A stretch of DNA of 64,000 bases from JAGQPD01 sp020426865 (GCA_041399065.1 JAWKTN010000011.1:216187-280186); one strand, 5' to 3'; positions 53,844 to 63,099 are shown, counted from the first letter of the stretch. Numbers and translations: made by a program. The notes: generated from the letters alone by a model not told the origin.

Positions 53844-54020
53844 CTACCGACGGCTCGACGGTGTTGGAATGTCGATTCGGAGGTGTTCGACGATAAACCG
53901 TTTGACCGTTCGATGGTCGGTGTTGTTCGCGACGTGCAACGCGATGCTTATCGCGAGTAGTAACCAAGCGAGCAGGCCAAGGGCGTTTCGCTCATCATGG
54001 TGCATGTCTTCCCCGCTCAT
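53844..54020 (-). CDS. Small single-pass membrane protein of cassette B
   Basis: 58 aa from the ATG at 54020, or 53 from the internal ATG at 54005 (MHHDERNALG). One helix, LGLLAWLLLAISIALHVA, then THRTVKR-type basic residues (HRTVKRFIVEHLRIDIP). It aligns with 33437-33604 over the helix and tail, and that conservation is the main support for a gene this short. Function unknown. It is the last gene of the minus-strand operon of the cassette. Confidence 0.65.
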   Translation of the reverse strand: MSGEDMHHDERNALGLLAWLLLAISIALHVANNTDHRTVKRFIVEHLRIDIPTPSSRR

Positions 54021-54078
54021 CTATCGGAAGGGTGAAGCTACCCAGTTGCGGCAACCGTTGCACGGTCGACATCATGGC

Positions 54079-54444
54079 TTAGAAGTATTTCTCAAAGTCG
54101 TTGCCGCGAGCTCGCCTCGGCGACCGTCTCACGGTCGGTTGTGGGCCAGCTGCTCGGCCAGCGGCAAAGGCCCGCAGGTCCTCGACGGCGATGCGATATC
54201 GTGGGCGTCCGCCGATTTTGGTGGCGACATTGATGGCCCTGAGTTCCCCCGACTGTATCCAAGCCAGAACCTTGTGCGGTTTGACTTTGAAAACCCTAGC
54301 GACTTCCGGAGGCGTCAGCATTCCCTCGAAACTGGGTAAGCGGGCGTCACCAAGGGGGACGCCCGTGTCTTCAGTGACTTGTTGGAAATCGCCTACGCCA
54401 TCCTTGTCACCGTCGACCGAACTGTTTTGCGTACCTGTCGACAT
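54079..54444 (-). CDS. Excisionase/MerR-type helix-turn-helix protein, cassette B
   Basis: 121 aa. HTH core LTPPEVARVFKVKPHKVLAW, then IQSGELRAINVATKIGGRPRYRIAVEDLRAF, followed by a basic tail (RRSPRRARGNDFEKYF). It matches the cassette A protein closely in the core, while the first 40 residues are unlike. The start overlaps the upstream gene by about 38 bases. The expected role is small DNA-binding regulator or directionality factor. Confidence 0.82.
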   Translation of the reverse strand: MSTGTQNSSVDGDKDGVGDFQQVTEDTGVPLGDARLPSFEGMLTPPEVARVFKVKPHKVLAWIQSGELRAINVATKIGGRPRYRIAVEDLRAFAAGRAAGPQPTVRRSPRRARGNDFEKYF

Positions 54445-54766
54445 CTGCCTCCGATGGTAGGGTCACCCAGAAGTGGAACAGGTCTCCCTCGCCCACCGGC
54501 GTCAATACTAGCTCGATGGCCTCATCCCCATTCTCGGATGGAATACGAAGCTCACCACGATTCTTTCCGAGAAGAAATGCCTTCGCTAAGATTAGGTCGA
54601 GTATGACATGAACCTGTTGCTGTTTTCCCTCTGGACTCCAAAGGCCCAGCTTTTTGGGAAACGGACCTATGTACTTCTCCCACGCGGCTCGGCTGAGACA
54701 AACCGGAATTTTGAGTGTCGTGTTTTGCGGCATGATTGCGATTGATTGTTCGAGAACCATCATCAT
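54407..54766 (-). CDS. Conserved hypothetical protein of the cassette, copy B
   Basis: 119 aa from the ATG at 54766, which overlaps the TGA of the upstream gene. Core motifs shared with cassette A: LKIPVCLSRAAWEKYIGP, W.PEGK, VILDLILAKAFLLG, GELRIPSENGDEAIELVLTP. The C-terminus (VDRYAKQFGRR) is longer than in A. No family recognised. Confidence 0.7.
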   Translation of the reverse strand: MMMVLEQSIAIMPQNTTLKIPVCLSRAAWEKYIGPFPKKLGLWSPEGKQQQVHVILDLILAKAFLLGKNRGELRIPSENGDEAIELVLTPVGEGDLFHFWVTLPSEADVDRYAKQFGRR

Positions 54767-55038
54767 CACTTGCCTCCCAACGAATACGACCGCAGCCAAG
54801 TTTGAGCCAATTCAACGGCCTCCCGTAACAATGCAACATCCGATAGGCCTGTGAACTTGTCGGAGTTCGACCATTCACTACCTACCTGGTAACGCCTTAC
54901 TACGTTCACGTTGTGGAACACGTTGCCGTTCTTGTCGTGGTTTTCCCAGATGGTGACACGGATTGCCCCCAAGCGTTCCTCGAAGACGAGGTTATCGGGT
55001 TTGCTATCCGGTTGCGGTTCTTTTTTTTGTTTTGTCAT
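54766..55038 (-). CDS. Highly conserved 90-aa protein, copy B
   Basis: 90 aa from the ATG at 55038 (MTKQKKEPQPDS); the frame extends to 55137 but cassette A supports this start. Six differences from copy A. Beta-rich core LGAIRVTIWENHDKNGNVFH followed by a C-terminal helix. Possibly a small single-strand nucleic-acid-binding fold; not established. Confidence 0.72.
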   Translation of the reverse strand: MTKQKKEPQPDSKPDNLVFEERLGAIRVTIWENHDKNGNVFHNVNVVRRYQVGSEWSNSDKFTGLSDVALLREAVELAQTWLRSYSLGGK

Positions 55039-55262
55039 CGTTTGTTTCTCCATTCCATTTGCACTGTCATCACGGAATTGCAACGACAGGGAGCGAAGTC
55101 GTAAACTAATCTTGTTCGCTCTTGCACTATGGTGCATGAGTGTGAAACGCGAAGCGATTTCGCAACGTTAGATGCGTACCAGTTTCGGGATGTTGGAATC
55201 TATGGATGGGGCCGATAAACTGGTCGAGTGTCACCATTCGTGCAGCAAGGCGAGTTACTTCT
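55039..55262. promoter_or_regulatory. Divergent promoter region of cassette B with palindromic operator
   Basis: Contains TGCACTATGGTGCA (55123-55136) with the same flanks as in cassette A (CGACAGGGAGCGAAGTCGT upstream, GAGTGTGAAAC downstream). The second palindrome seen in A is lost here: GTGTGAAACGCG. Confidence 0.6.
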
Positions 55263-56582
55263 ATGGCCGATATTCGAACTGAGATTCATGAGCATTTTGG
55301 CGAACCCTGCGAATTCTTCCCTGTCGTTCGTCACGAGGTTCAAACCTACGAACGTCCGAACCTGCAATTAGCATTGGATGAGTTTGTAAGCGAAGCCAAG
55401 AAAAGCTCGCTGGTCGGCGTGATCGAACGGGACTATGACGCCACACTGACCCGGCTGGTTAGTCAGAACGCTGTTACCGACTTTTCCAAGGGGCCGGTTG
55501 AGTTTCTGGACTGCGAGCTCGGACCTGACGAAAGACTGACGTGTGTTAAGCGAGGTCTCTATCTGGTTGAATCGGCGGATGGAGACAGGTCGGTTATCCT
55601 CGTTGGAGCTGCCAAAGACGACTATCCGCCAAGAATCTTACTGGAGGTGATGGCCCGATCGCAGAAAGACGCCGAAACGGTTTTGCGCCACCTGACGCGA
55701 GCGGTACGGCTGGGTAAGGCATACCGTGGCCGGGTGTTTTCCTTGGGACGGGATTATCACGGCGCCGTCCATGTGAAGTTTCACACATTGCCCGAGATTA
55801 CCCGGGAGTCGATCATCTTGCCGGCGGTTCTTTTGGAGCGAATCGAGCGTCACACAATCAGCTTCTCCCGTCACGCTGCAAGACTGCGAGAGTGTGGACG
55901 ACATTTGAAACGCGGGTTGCTCCTGCATGGATCACCCGGGACGGGTAAAACGCTCACCGCCATGTATCTGGTTTCTCGGATGGTGGATCGAACCGTGATT
56001 ATCTTGACCGGAGAAGGTATGGGTTCGATCGAAGCAGCTTGCCATTTGGCGCGGATGCTCGAACCAGCAACCGTAATTCTGGAAGATGTGGATCTCATCG
56101 GCACACAGCGCGGCTACCAGACGCTGAACGCTAACGCACTGTTATTTGAGCTCCTCAACCAGATGGATGGACTTGGCGAGGATTGCGACGTACTGTTTGT
56201 GTTGACCACCAACCGCCCTGATGAACTGGAGCCGGCACTAGCATCTCGCCCCGGTCGCATTGATCAAGCATTCGAGGTCCCGCTTCCCGATTCCGATTGC
56301 CGCAAACGATTGCTTGAGCTTTACGGTAAGGGGTTGCACGTCGAGATGGGTGATGCCGAGTCCATTGTCGAGCGACTGGACGGGGCAAGCGCGGCGTTTA
56401 TCCGCGAACTCTTGCGAAAAGCATCACTGCTGGCAGCGGACGATGACGATCAGGTGATCAACGTTCGACAGCGCCACCTTGAAGAGGCATTGACCGAGCT
56501 TCTCGTTGCCGGTGGTCGACTAACGCAGACCCTGTTGGGCGCTCGAGAGGGGCGTGTCGCTCGTGGTTCCAATGGCGAATAG
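55263..56582 (+). CDS. AAA+ ATPase of the duplicated cassette, copy B
   Basis: 439 aa from the ATG at 55263, chosen by alignment to copy A; the frame starts at 55206 and no good ribosome binding site decides it. N-terminal ~200-residue domain, then HGSPGTGKT (Walker A), TVILEDVDLIG (Walker B), LTTNRPDELEPALASRPGR (sensor 1 and Arg fingers) and LRKASLLAADDD with a C-terminal helical lid. All hydrolysis motifs are intact. The C-terminus is ~18 residues longer than in A. It resembles proteasome-activating/FtsH/BCS1 AAA modules but has no attached protease or membrane anchor. Likely a remodelling ATPase working with the divergent small proteins. Confidence 0.87.
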   Translation: MADIRTEIHEHFGEPCEFFPVVRHEVQTYERPNLQLALDEFVSEAKKSSLVGVIERDYDATLTRLVSQNAVTDFSKGPVEFLDCELGPDERLTCVKRGLYLVESADGDRSVILVGAAKDDYPPRILLEVMARSQKDAETVLRHLTRAVRLGKAYRGRVFSLGRDYHGAVHVKFHTLPEITRESIILPAVLLERIERHTISFSRHAARLRECGRHLKRGLLLHGSPGTGKTLTAMYLVSRMVDRTVIILTGEGMGSIEAACHLARMLEPATVILEDVDLIGTQRGYQTLNANALLFELLNQMDGLGEDCDVLFVLTTNRPDELEPALASRPGRIDQAFEVPLPDSDCRKRLLELYGKGLHVEMGDAESIVERLDGASAAFIRELLRKASLLAADDDDQVINVRQRHLEEALTELLVAGGRLTQTLLGAREGRVARGSNGE

Positions 56583-56721
56583 TAGCCTGCTGGTACCGGC
56601 GACAGAGAAGAGGAACTCGTACCTCCACAAACGTGACGAGATCACGAATTGACATAGCCACTTATGTGCGTCCCGATTTCGACATGAACTGAAACCGACC
56701 GACCGTCCAAAGTGGCTCCCT

Positions 56722-57153
56722 TTAGGGAACAAGTGTCAGGGGCTTTCCCGCCGGTGTTCGATAGAGCCCAAAGTCTCGTCTGTCGAGCGTTAGAACCACG
56801 TCGATCCCTTCCCTTTCGGCCAGGTACATCAGGCAAGCGTCCGCAAGTTGAAATTGTTGGTCATGGTACTTGGAGAGAATGGCCTCGATCTGCGATAAAT
56901 CGGCAATTCCGATCGGCAAGATGGACAGTGCATTGGATTGGAGGAGGCGAATCAAAGTGCGAAGCGCCGGCAAGGAGTGACGGACAAGGTAGGCCGTTTC
57001 CGTAATCACGGGCCAACAGGTCCGAAGCGGCGATGGAAATTCCTTGAATGCCTCGGTGCATTTGGCGTGCAGTGGATCCGAGGCGTTTAAGATTGCAGCC
57101 AACGGCCCGGTATCAATCAGCGGATTTACGACCGGCATTGACTCCGAATCCAT
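56722..57153 (-). CDS. PIN-domain (VapC-like) toxin, copy B
   Basis: 143 aa with all PIN acidic residues (PLIDTGPLAAIL, VITETAYLV, QLADACLMYLA, LTLDRRDFGLYR). Differs from copy A at six positions. Such similarity means cross-recognition with the antitoxin of copy A is likely, so the two pairs may not be independent addiction modules. Overlaps the antitoxin gene. Confidence 0.88.
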   Translation of the reverse strand: MDSESMPVVNPLIDTGPLAAILNASDPLHAKCTEAFKEFPSPLRTCWPVITETAYLVRHSLPALRTLIRLLQSNALSILPIGIADLSQIEAILSKYHDQQFQLADACLMYLAEREGIDVVLTLDRRDFGLYRTPAGKPLTLVP

Positions 57154-57418
57154 CCATGTACTTCTGATTGGTACTTAAATCGGGGGGACCTTCGAAACAG
57201 CCAATGGCACCAACAGCCAAAAACGCCTCATAGGCAGTTGGAGTTCTAGGGACGACGCCATGTGTTCCGTTTGTCGTCGTTGTAGGTCGCGGCTTTGTAA
57301 AAGAGGCAAGGAGTTCGTCGACTATGGCCGCGTAGTCCTTACCGGTTCTCTCGGCGATCTCCGCTATTAGTGCTTTTTGGTGGGGCGTGAGCCCAATTGT
57401 GGTAGGATCGATGGCCAT
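57113..57418 (-). CDS. Antitoxin paired with the PIN toxin, copy B
   Basis: 101 aa; N-terminal region GLTPHQKALIAEIAERTGKD and C-terminal toxin-neutralising-type tail as in copy A (seven differences). The palindrome GTGGTAGTCTACCAC ends two bases before its ATG (57420-57434), where autorepression by the toxin-antitoxin complex is expected. Confidence 0.78.
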   Translation of the reverse strand: MAIDPTTIGLTPHQKALIAEIAERTGKDYAAIVDELLASFTKPRPTTTTNGTHGVVPRTPTAYEAFLAVGAIGCFEGPPDLSTNQKYMDGFGVNAGRKSAD

Positions 57419-57419
57419 A

Positions 57420-57434
57420 GTGGTAGTCTACCAC
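57420..57434. promoter_or_regulatory. Perfect 7-bp palindrome at the antitoxin start, likely VapBC operator
   Basis: GTGGTAG-T-CTACCAC directly before the antitoxin ATG (57418). In cassette A the same place (37440-37454) has one arm changed to GGCGTAG, so the palindrome is weakened there. Toxin-antitoxin operators commonly occupy this position. Confidence 0.55.
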
Positions 57435-57436
57435 GA

Positions 57437-58016
57437 TCGCCCCACGAAGGGCAAACAGATTCGGAGCTTGCTGTGAGAAGTGACATGTCGACTGTGTTAT
57501 GGCTTGTGGCGACCTGGGACGGACGAATCCGTTTCTTCGGAAATGCGACATAGTCGCGGCTTTGGGCCGCGGCGTGGATGTTCCGGCTCTGCCCAGACTT
57601 GGCTGTTACTCGCAGTATTTGGCACTTGGATGGCGCAGACCTGTGATTCTCCTTGAGGCGTGCCGTGCGCCGTCGGACATCGTAACAGATCGTGTCCAAT
57701 TCTGTCTGCGGTGAGACGCACTTTGGGAGATCTCTCGATCTGTCGATCGCGGGGCACCCATGGTTGCGTCTCGTTGCGCGGGCGTAATTTGCCCCAAATG
57801 CGTGCCCCAGCGAATTAGTCAGGGGGCAGAGATTTGGCACAAAGATGCGAAAACTACCAGATCCAGCGGCACGTTTTCTTGGACACTTGGTTAATGTGAC
57901 TAGTTTTTTCAGGAAAATCTGCCGCTCCATCGATTTTCTTTATCCGCTTTTTGAACTTTTACAAACCTTCCCCTCTGGAGGACGTTGTCTAGAGATTACC
58001 CCTTCGGAGAATGGCC
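57437..58016. other. Intergenic region, no convincing gene
   Basis: About 580 bases. A 187-codon frame on the minus strand overlaps the antitoxin gene and is compositionally unlike a real protein. The 3' part is AT-rich (57896-57970) and probably holds the promoter of the next gene. Confidence 0.5.
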
Positions 58017-58721
58017 ATGTGGAACTTAGAACAATTCACGCCGCACGGAGAGCAGCGGGTATTTGAGCGTTTACGGGGTGGTTTGGAGGCCCTTTATGCC
58101 AACCGGTTCTATGCCGCGGACTTGCAGCAGGATCCGTGGAAATTCGCCCTACACTTTGCCGAGCTCCGTGAGCTTGGTATCACACGGACTGATATCCAGT
58201 GGCTCCTCCATAAGGGGATACTCCATCGGCGACCAACAGTCGACGAAACCAACTCGTTACTAAGGTCTGCCACGACAACGCTTTCCGACCTGCTATTCAT
58301 CTTGTCTGACAAGGGCTGTTCCTATGTTTCCCCAGCTTCTGTTGCTGCCGCACCCACGTCAGATGGCGATGCACCGGATCTTGAACCAACTGACACTCAG
58401 GCGGCGGGTGATTCTCTGTCGGAGTGGCGGCCCTGCTGGAATCGCCACGATCGAGAGCTCTATTTCGGCGATCAACTTGTTAAGAAGTTCTCAGTTCCCG
58501 CCAAGAACCAGGAATTGGTGTTAACGGCCTTCGAGGAGGAGGGGTGGCCACAGCACATTGATTCGCCGCTACCCCTCACAAAGAGTGGGGAAGTCGCAGC
58601 TGTTCGGCTGCGGGACACAATAAAAAGATTAAATCAGGGGCATCAGGCCAAATATGTGACTTTTCACGGAAATGGTAGTGGTTCTCAGATTGTGTGGCAC
58701 AGAAACGACACGTTGCATTGA
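58017..58721 (+). CDS. Hypothetical protein with C-terminal winged-helix-like region
   Basis: 234 aa from the second ATG (58017), which has CGGAG at proper spacing; an ATG six bases earlier is too close to it. The N-terminal half is helical (EQRVFERLRGGLEALYANRF, LGITRTDIQWLLHKG). A low-complexity linker (~105-135) leads to RPCWNRHDRELYFGDQLVKKF, PAKNQELVLTAFEEEGWPQHI and a late RLRDTIKRLNQ.HQAKYVTFHGNG, reading like a winged-helix or small beta domain. I do not recognise the family. Transcribed away from cassette B. Confidence 0.65.
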   Translation: MWNLEQFTPHGEQRVFERLRGGLEALYANRFYAADLQQDPWKFALHFAELRELGITRTDIQWLLHKGILHRRPTVDETNSLLRSATTTLSDLLFILSDKGCSYVSPASVAAAPTSDGDAPDLEPTDTQAAGDSLSEWRPCWNRHDRELYFGDQLVKKFSVPAKNQELVLTAFEEEGWPQHIDSPLPLTKSGEVAAVRLRDTIKRLNQGHQAKYVTFHGNGSGSQIVWHRNDTLH

Positions 58722-58896
58722 CCATCTATTGCCCTGCTATCGTCCCTTTCCCTAAATCGGGCGACGCGTAGTATGTTGGTGATCTACTCGCCGGACGCGG
58801 TAGCGACAATAAACCGATTTTTCCAGATGATTCTTCAATCGTGTACAATGTGTCACAAGGCGAGATCCTAGATACCCGCAGTCGGAGCCAGTCGCC

Positions 58897-59922
58897 ATGT
58901 ACACAGTCGAGACCAAGAAGTCGGACACGAGCTTAATCACATCAAGCTCGAGCATTCTTCTTCGTTCGCAGCGCCGCAGCCAAACGGTGTTTATTGTGTT
59001 AGCCCTACGTAGTATCGTTCGATGCATTTTTGGGAAAGCAGTCGTGACGCACTTACTCTTATATGCTGTGCGTGGCGGTTGCCCGACTAGTCGACTGTTT
59101 CAGAGTTCGAGCGTACGCGTTCTGATTTGTTGTATTTCTTACACGACATTGTTTGTCTCAATGTCGTTGAGAACGTCGGCAGAAGTCGTACTTGATGATT
59201 TCGAAGTACCGCAATCCATTAGTGCTCCTGGCGACTTAGTCAAAACAGGTGCTCAGTACCTGGGTGTAACACCTCCCAAGCCCGTGGGTGGAATAGCGGC
59301 GCTTCGTGAACTCGGGATTTACGGCCTTGGCGGAGTTCCGCACGCATATGCAAGCAGCAACCTTACGCTACCAGGTATGCTGCTTCTTGACAAAACGGAC
59401 CTACTGATCCTTCCCGGAGAAGACAACGCATTAATGTCGTTCGACATCGTTTATTCATTGCCGAATTTGGGCGTCGATCTAACTGAAGGTGGTGCCAATG
59501 GGGGCATCTTGGTGGATTTTCACTCGCTGTCACCGAACGCTCTACCGGAATCTCTAAATGTGTATATCCAACAAGACCAGGCAGTGTACTATCGCTTCCT
59601 GAATCAATTGGAATACATTCCTACTTCATCACTGGATCGCCCATTTAGTCTTTTTATTCCGTTCGATACATTCTCCACCCGCGGAATTCCTTCTTCGTTC
59701 GAACGATTTACCAATGTGCAGAGAATGGTCTTTAGCGTATTTAACGGATACGAATCTGCGGCAGATTCGTCGTCATATCCCTACACGATCGCTCTCGACA
59801 GTGTTCGGATCGGAAATGCGGTTCCCGAGCCACCGGCCATTTTCGGTATCGCTGCGGTAATCTTTTTTTCACCGGTCCGTCGCCGCCGCTTCCTCGCATG
59901 CCATAAGAAAGGAGAAGAATAA
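58897..59922 (+). CDS. PEP-CTERM protein of the 'DLTEGG' type
   Basis: 341 aa as an open frame; the true start may be ~60-80 residues later, because the signal peptide (VLICCISYTTLFVSMSLRTSA) begins only near residue 75 and no ribosome binding site supports the first ATG. The mature part shares landmarks with the protein at 8637-9428: LGVDLTEGGANGGILVDF, PFSLFIPFDTF, FTNVQRMVFSVFNG, TIALDSVRIG, then VPEPP and a hydrophobic-basic tail. It ends 56 bases before a choice-of-anchor-L gene, so the two are likely co-transcribed. Confidence 0.75.
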   Translation: MYTVETKKSDTSLITSSSSILLRSQRRSQTVFIVLALRSIVRCIFGKAVVTHLLLYAVRGGCPTSRLFQSSSVRVLICCISYTTLFVSMSLRTSAEVVLDDFEVPQSISAPGDLVKTGAQYLGVTPPKPVGGIAALRELGIYGLGGVPHAYASSNLTLPGMLLLDKTDLLILPGEDNALMSFDIVYSLPNLGVDLTEGGANGGILVDFHSLSPNALPESLNVYIQQDQAVYYRFLNQLEYIPTSSLDRPFSLFIPFDTFSTRGIPSSFERFTNVQRMVFSVFNGYESAADSSSYPYTIALDSVRIGNAVPEPPAIFGIAAVIFFSPVRRRRFLACHKKGEE

Positions 59923-59978
59923 GACGCATGCAATCGTTGAGCCAAAAGAAGGTACGTTCATGCAAAAAGGAGTGTACA

Positions 59979-61625
59979 ATGTCACGCACAATTCTTGTTA
60001 TGGTAGTGTCGCTCATCATCGAGCTGTGTATGATGTCGCAAGCTTGGTCACAAAACACCCTGACGCTAATCAACGGCAACGACCTCTTCTCACTTCCGGG
60101 GTTCACCGTTGATGATGTGGCGGAGCCACTCGTTGACACGTCAAACGGCCTGACCTACGTGGCCAATTCTGCAACAACGGAATTCACCAACTACAATAAT
60201 GATCCAGCCGACAGTGAGCTGTCGAGTCTCGCCCTTTTTACGCACGGTAGCCTGGAAACCAATACCCCACTACCGCCGGAGAACAACTATCCAGCGTCCC
60301 AAACACAAGCCGTATACGATGGTGGTGGGGTCTTTGAAATCGTACGTAATCCCGACAACTCTATCCGGACGTCAAGTGGTGTGTGTTTGTGCACTGGCCT
60401 GAGCGACGATAACATTGTCACTGGGCAATCACCGTATGGAGTGGGGCTGCAAGGCCCGAATAACGGAGTCGCGTTTTCGAGCTTCAGTACCGATCCAGGC
60501 GAAGTATCAACGGACTTTGATCCGAACCCATTCTCTGGCGACACTGTTGACAAGGAATTCGAGGATCTCGTCTTTCCGTCGGACGATCCACTTGGCGGAG
60601 ATGCCTCGGTTCTCGAATTTAACGTGAATTGTCCAAATCCTACGGTCCTGTCCTTATCACTGGTATATGGTACAGACGAGCACCCTTTTTGGACAAATCC
60701 CACCGTCGTTACATTTAATGACAGTTTCGCGGTTATCGTTGATGGAATCAACATCGCGACACTAACGTCGAAAGACTCAGCTACGAATGAGATAACGACA
60801 ACGCCGTTCAGTGTGCAAGCATATAAATCTTGTCCCACGCTTTTTCGCGAGAATGACACGGCTCCGATCCCCGCCGATCTCCAATCGTCGCGTCATCACA
60901 TCCCAAATGCCAAGCGAATTGATGTAGAATTCGGGGGAATGACAAGTTTGTACAACCGAAGAATAGTTGTGCCAGCTGGAACACATCGGATAAAATTTGT
61001 GGTCCAAGATGTATTCGATACGTTGTTGAATGCCGGAATATTCGTCGAAGACGGTAGCGTAAAGACGCGGCTTAATTTTGCACAAGGCGATTACAATCTG
61101 AACGGTGTCGTTGACGCGGCGGACTACGGAATATGGCAAGACAATTTCGGCAAACAACCTGCCGCATTTGCCAATGATCTTGTGAGAAATATTTATGGTG
61201 GCGATGGGAACAATGACCACGTAGTAAATGCAGCCGACTACACGGTCTGGTACGACCACTTCGGCCAAACCGGCGATAAGATGTTTTTCGCAGACTTTAA
61301 TCTAGACGGCATCGTAGATGGCTTAGACTTCTTGATCTGGCAGCGCAACGCGTATTTGGTATTGACATGCGCTTCCCCAGAAGAAGGCGACGCTAACGGA
61401 GACGGCGCTGTGGATGATGAAGATTTGGATATCTGGGTCATTGAGTATGGAGCCAGCAGTCAATCGGCCATGGCGAGTACAACGACGGTGTCCCGTAGTC
61501 CACGAGCTGAGTCATCGAACGTGAAGGCACGACTTCCTCGGTCACCGGATGCCAACAAAGATGGTAAAGTTGACGCTAGTGATTTTCAGATCATTAGCGA
61601 CATCTTAAAAGGTCGCGCAGAGTAG
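59979..61625 (+). CDS. Choice-of-anchor-L domain protein with several dockerin-like blocks
   Basis: 548 aa from the ATG at 59979 (AGGAG upstream). Signal peptide to ~25 (ELCMMSQAWS). Choice-of-anchor-L landmarks: VCLCTGLSDDNIVTGQSPYG, GPNNGVAFSSF, SVLEFNVNCPNPTVLSLSLVYGTDEHPFW, VTFNDSFAVIVDG. Then dockerin-like calcium loops: YNLNGVVDAADYGIWQDNFG, DGNNDHVVNAADYTVW, DFNLDGIVDGLDF, DANGDGAVDDEDL and a final DANKDGKVDASDF. No PEP-CTERM. The counterpart is the gene at 9492-11000. Its partner gene precedes it here but follows it there. Confidence 0.85.
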   Translation: MSRTILVMVVSLIIELCMMSQAWSQNTLTLINGNDLFSLPGFTVDDVAEPLVDTSNGLTYVANSATTEFTNYNNDPADSELSSLALFTHGSLETNTPLPPENNYPASQTQAVYDGGGVFEIVRNPDNSIRTSSGVCLCTGLSDDNIVTGQSPYGVGLQGPNNGVAFSSFSTDPGEVSTDFDPNPFSGDTVDKEFEDLVFPSDDPLGGDASVLEFNVNCPNPTVLSLSLVYGTDEHPFWTNPTVVTFNDSFAVIVDGINIATLTSKDSATNEITTTPFSVQAYKSCPTLFRENDTAPIPADLQSSRHHIPNAKRIDVEFGGMTSLYNRRIVVPAGTHRIKFVVQDVFDTLLNAGIFVEDGSVKTRLNFAQGDYNLNGVVDAADYGIWQDNFGKQPAAFANDLVRNIYGGDGNNDHVVNAADYTVWYDHFGQTGDKMFFADFNLDGIVDGLDFLIWQRNAYLVLTCASPEEGDANGDGAVDDEDLDIWVIEYGASSQSAMASTTTVSRSPRAESSNVKARLPRSPDANKDGKVDASDFQIISDILKGRAE

Positions 61626-61818
61626 ACCAAAGGCAGGAGTGCTTACTAAACTTCTTGGGTTATTGAGCAGGAAGACACCGGCACATATTGGCCGGTGTCG
61701 TGCATTCGGGGCTTGAAGACTGCGCAATGCAGTTTGCTGTGACACCGTCCCGGAGGCTGCCCAGCGGTTTTCGTGTCCAGAGTGCGTCGATCTTGATATC
61801 GGCGTAGTCGACAGATGT

Positions 61819-62136
61819 GTGCCACGACATAGGTTAGAGCAGCGGAGTAATGCTCCGCGAAGCGGGTGCCGGTTTGAATGATTGTGAGAGCCGCGGCACC
61901 AGCCCCTCACCTAAGTGTCCAATCCAAGCGGAGGTAGATTCCGCTGCTCTACGCAGGTGGTGTCATGACACCGGCAAAGCGGCATTTTGGGACATTTAGA
62001 GTCGCTTGGGTGTCGTGTTGCTGCCTGTCGGAAGTGGTTGTTTTACCGTGGTTTGCAGCGATTTTCTGCGGGTGCGGAAAAGTGGCAATCGTCCATTATG
62101 ATTCCGCTGCTCTAACCAACTGAGCTACTCCGCCAA
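61819..62136. repeat. ~318-bp direct repeat, copy B, ending in a tRNA-Met 5' half
   Basis: Homologous to 37529-37847 along its length. It also contains partial tRNA-like pieces: TTAGAGCAGCGGA in + orientation (61834-61846) and GATTCCGCTGCTCT (61937-61950) on the opposite strand. It is followed 167 bases later by an integrase relic. Likely an attachment-site end. Confidence 0.8.
62096..62134 (-). pseudogene. 5' half of an elongator tRNA-Met(CAT) gene, copy B
   Basis: The same 39 bases as at 37808-37846, again ending exactly after the anticodon loop (ATCATAA) and followed by unrelated sequence TGGACGATTGCC instead of TCCGC. Not a functional tRNA. Confidence 0.82.
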
Positions 62137-62302
62137 ATGCCTTGTTTTCTAGGCTCACTGACACTTAGTGTAATATTCTCTAAGCTCCTTAGTACCCCCC
62201 TTTGGTACCCCCCGACGCTAAACAAGGGCACCAACGGAAAACCGCGACAGTATGGTAGACCGTCGCGGCAAGGTCACGGTTCCACTGCGAAAGGAGAAAA
62301 CC

Positions 62303-63099
62303 ATGACTGTGAGACAGTCTAGCAGCGCCGCTGCATCCGGAAAAGACCGACCGGCAAAGCCTTCTACGGATTTTCCACTCCATGCGCACGCCTCTGGCCA
62401 ATGGCTGCGAAAATCAAGGGACAACGTCGCTACTTTGGTCCATGGCACGACCCTCAAGCCGCGCTGAAGCGACATCTGGGGGAACGGGACGATCTGCTCG
62501 CCGGCCGCAAGCCGAGTCCACGAACGCCCGACGGGCTCACGATCGAGGCGCTATGTAATCAGTTTTTGGAATTCAAGTTTCGGCTAGTCGAGGCTGGGGA
62601 GCTATCCCGTAGGCATCACGACGATCTGCGCAGGGCTGGCGAGGCTGTGGTGGCCGAGTTCGGGCGGGGGCGAATGGTGGAAGACCTGCGTCCCGATGAT
62701 TTTGCATCCCTGCGGGCCAAGATGGCAAAACGCTGGGGTGTGTCGTCACTAAAACGCGAATTGGCGAATATTAAGCAAGCGTTCAACTGGGCCTATAAGA
62801 TTGACCTGATCGATCGGCCAGTCAAATTCGGCACTACGTTTTCCGCGCCCAGCCAGAAGGCCCAACGGGCGGCGCGAGCTGAAGCAAGCCACATGATCGA
62901 GGCCCATGAGCTACAGAAAATCATTGATACCACAACGGTGTCTCTTCGCGCAATGGTGTTATTGGCCGTCAACTACGTGATGGGCCATGGGGACACAACT
63001 ATGTCAGGTGTTTATCGTCAGCGAATTAGTGACGAGAGACTCGATCGCGTCGCCGACCACGTCCGCACCTGGCTGTACGGGGAGGGCATCCATGAATGA
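62303..63099 (+). pseudogene. Tyrosine integrase remnant beside the tRNA fragment
   Basis: The ATG at 62303 has AAGGAG upstream and begins an integrase N-terminus (KPSTDFPLHAHASGQW). A frameshift at about 62405 moves to the frame AAKIKGQRRYFGPWHDPQAAL, typical for Arm-type integrases. The core-binding domain follows (~LTIEALCNQFLEFKFRLVEAG). At about 62970 the catalytic centre has been deleted: VLLAVNY jumps directly to VMGHGDTTMSGVYRQRIS. The Arg and HxxR boxes are missing; only the GH and Tyr remain. It cannot recombine DNA. Confidence 0.85.

Larger units (their letters stand above)
53369..57436. repeat. Duplicated ~4.1 kb cassette, copy B
   Basis: Direct-orientation homologue of 33281-37456 with the same boundary blocks and gene order. 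Compared with A it lacks the 84-aa gene but has ~310 extra bases between the REP-like hairpin and the small membrane gene. The AAA+ gene here keeps all canonical motifs. Confidence 0.85.

Noticed and set aside
57367..57930. 187-codon open frame on the minus strand
   Set aside because: It overlaps the well-supported antitoxin gene, has no ribosome binding site and no recognisable motif. Its cassette A counterpart is not open.
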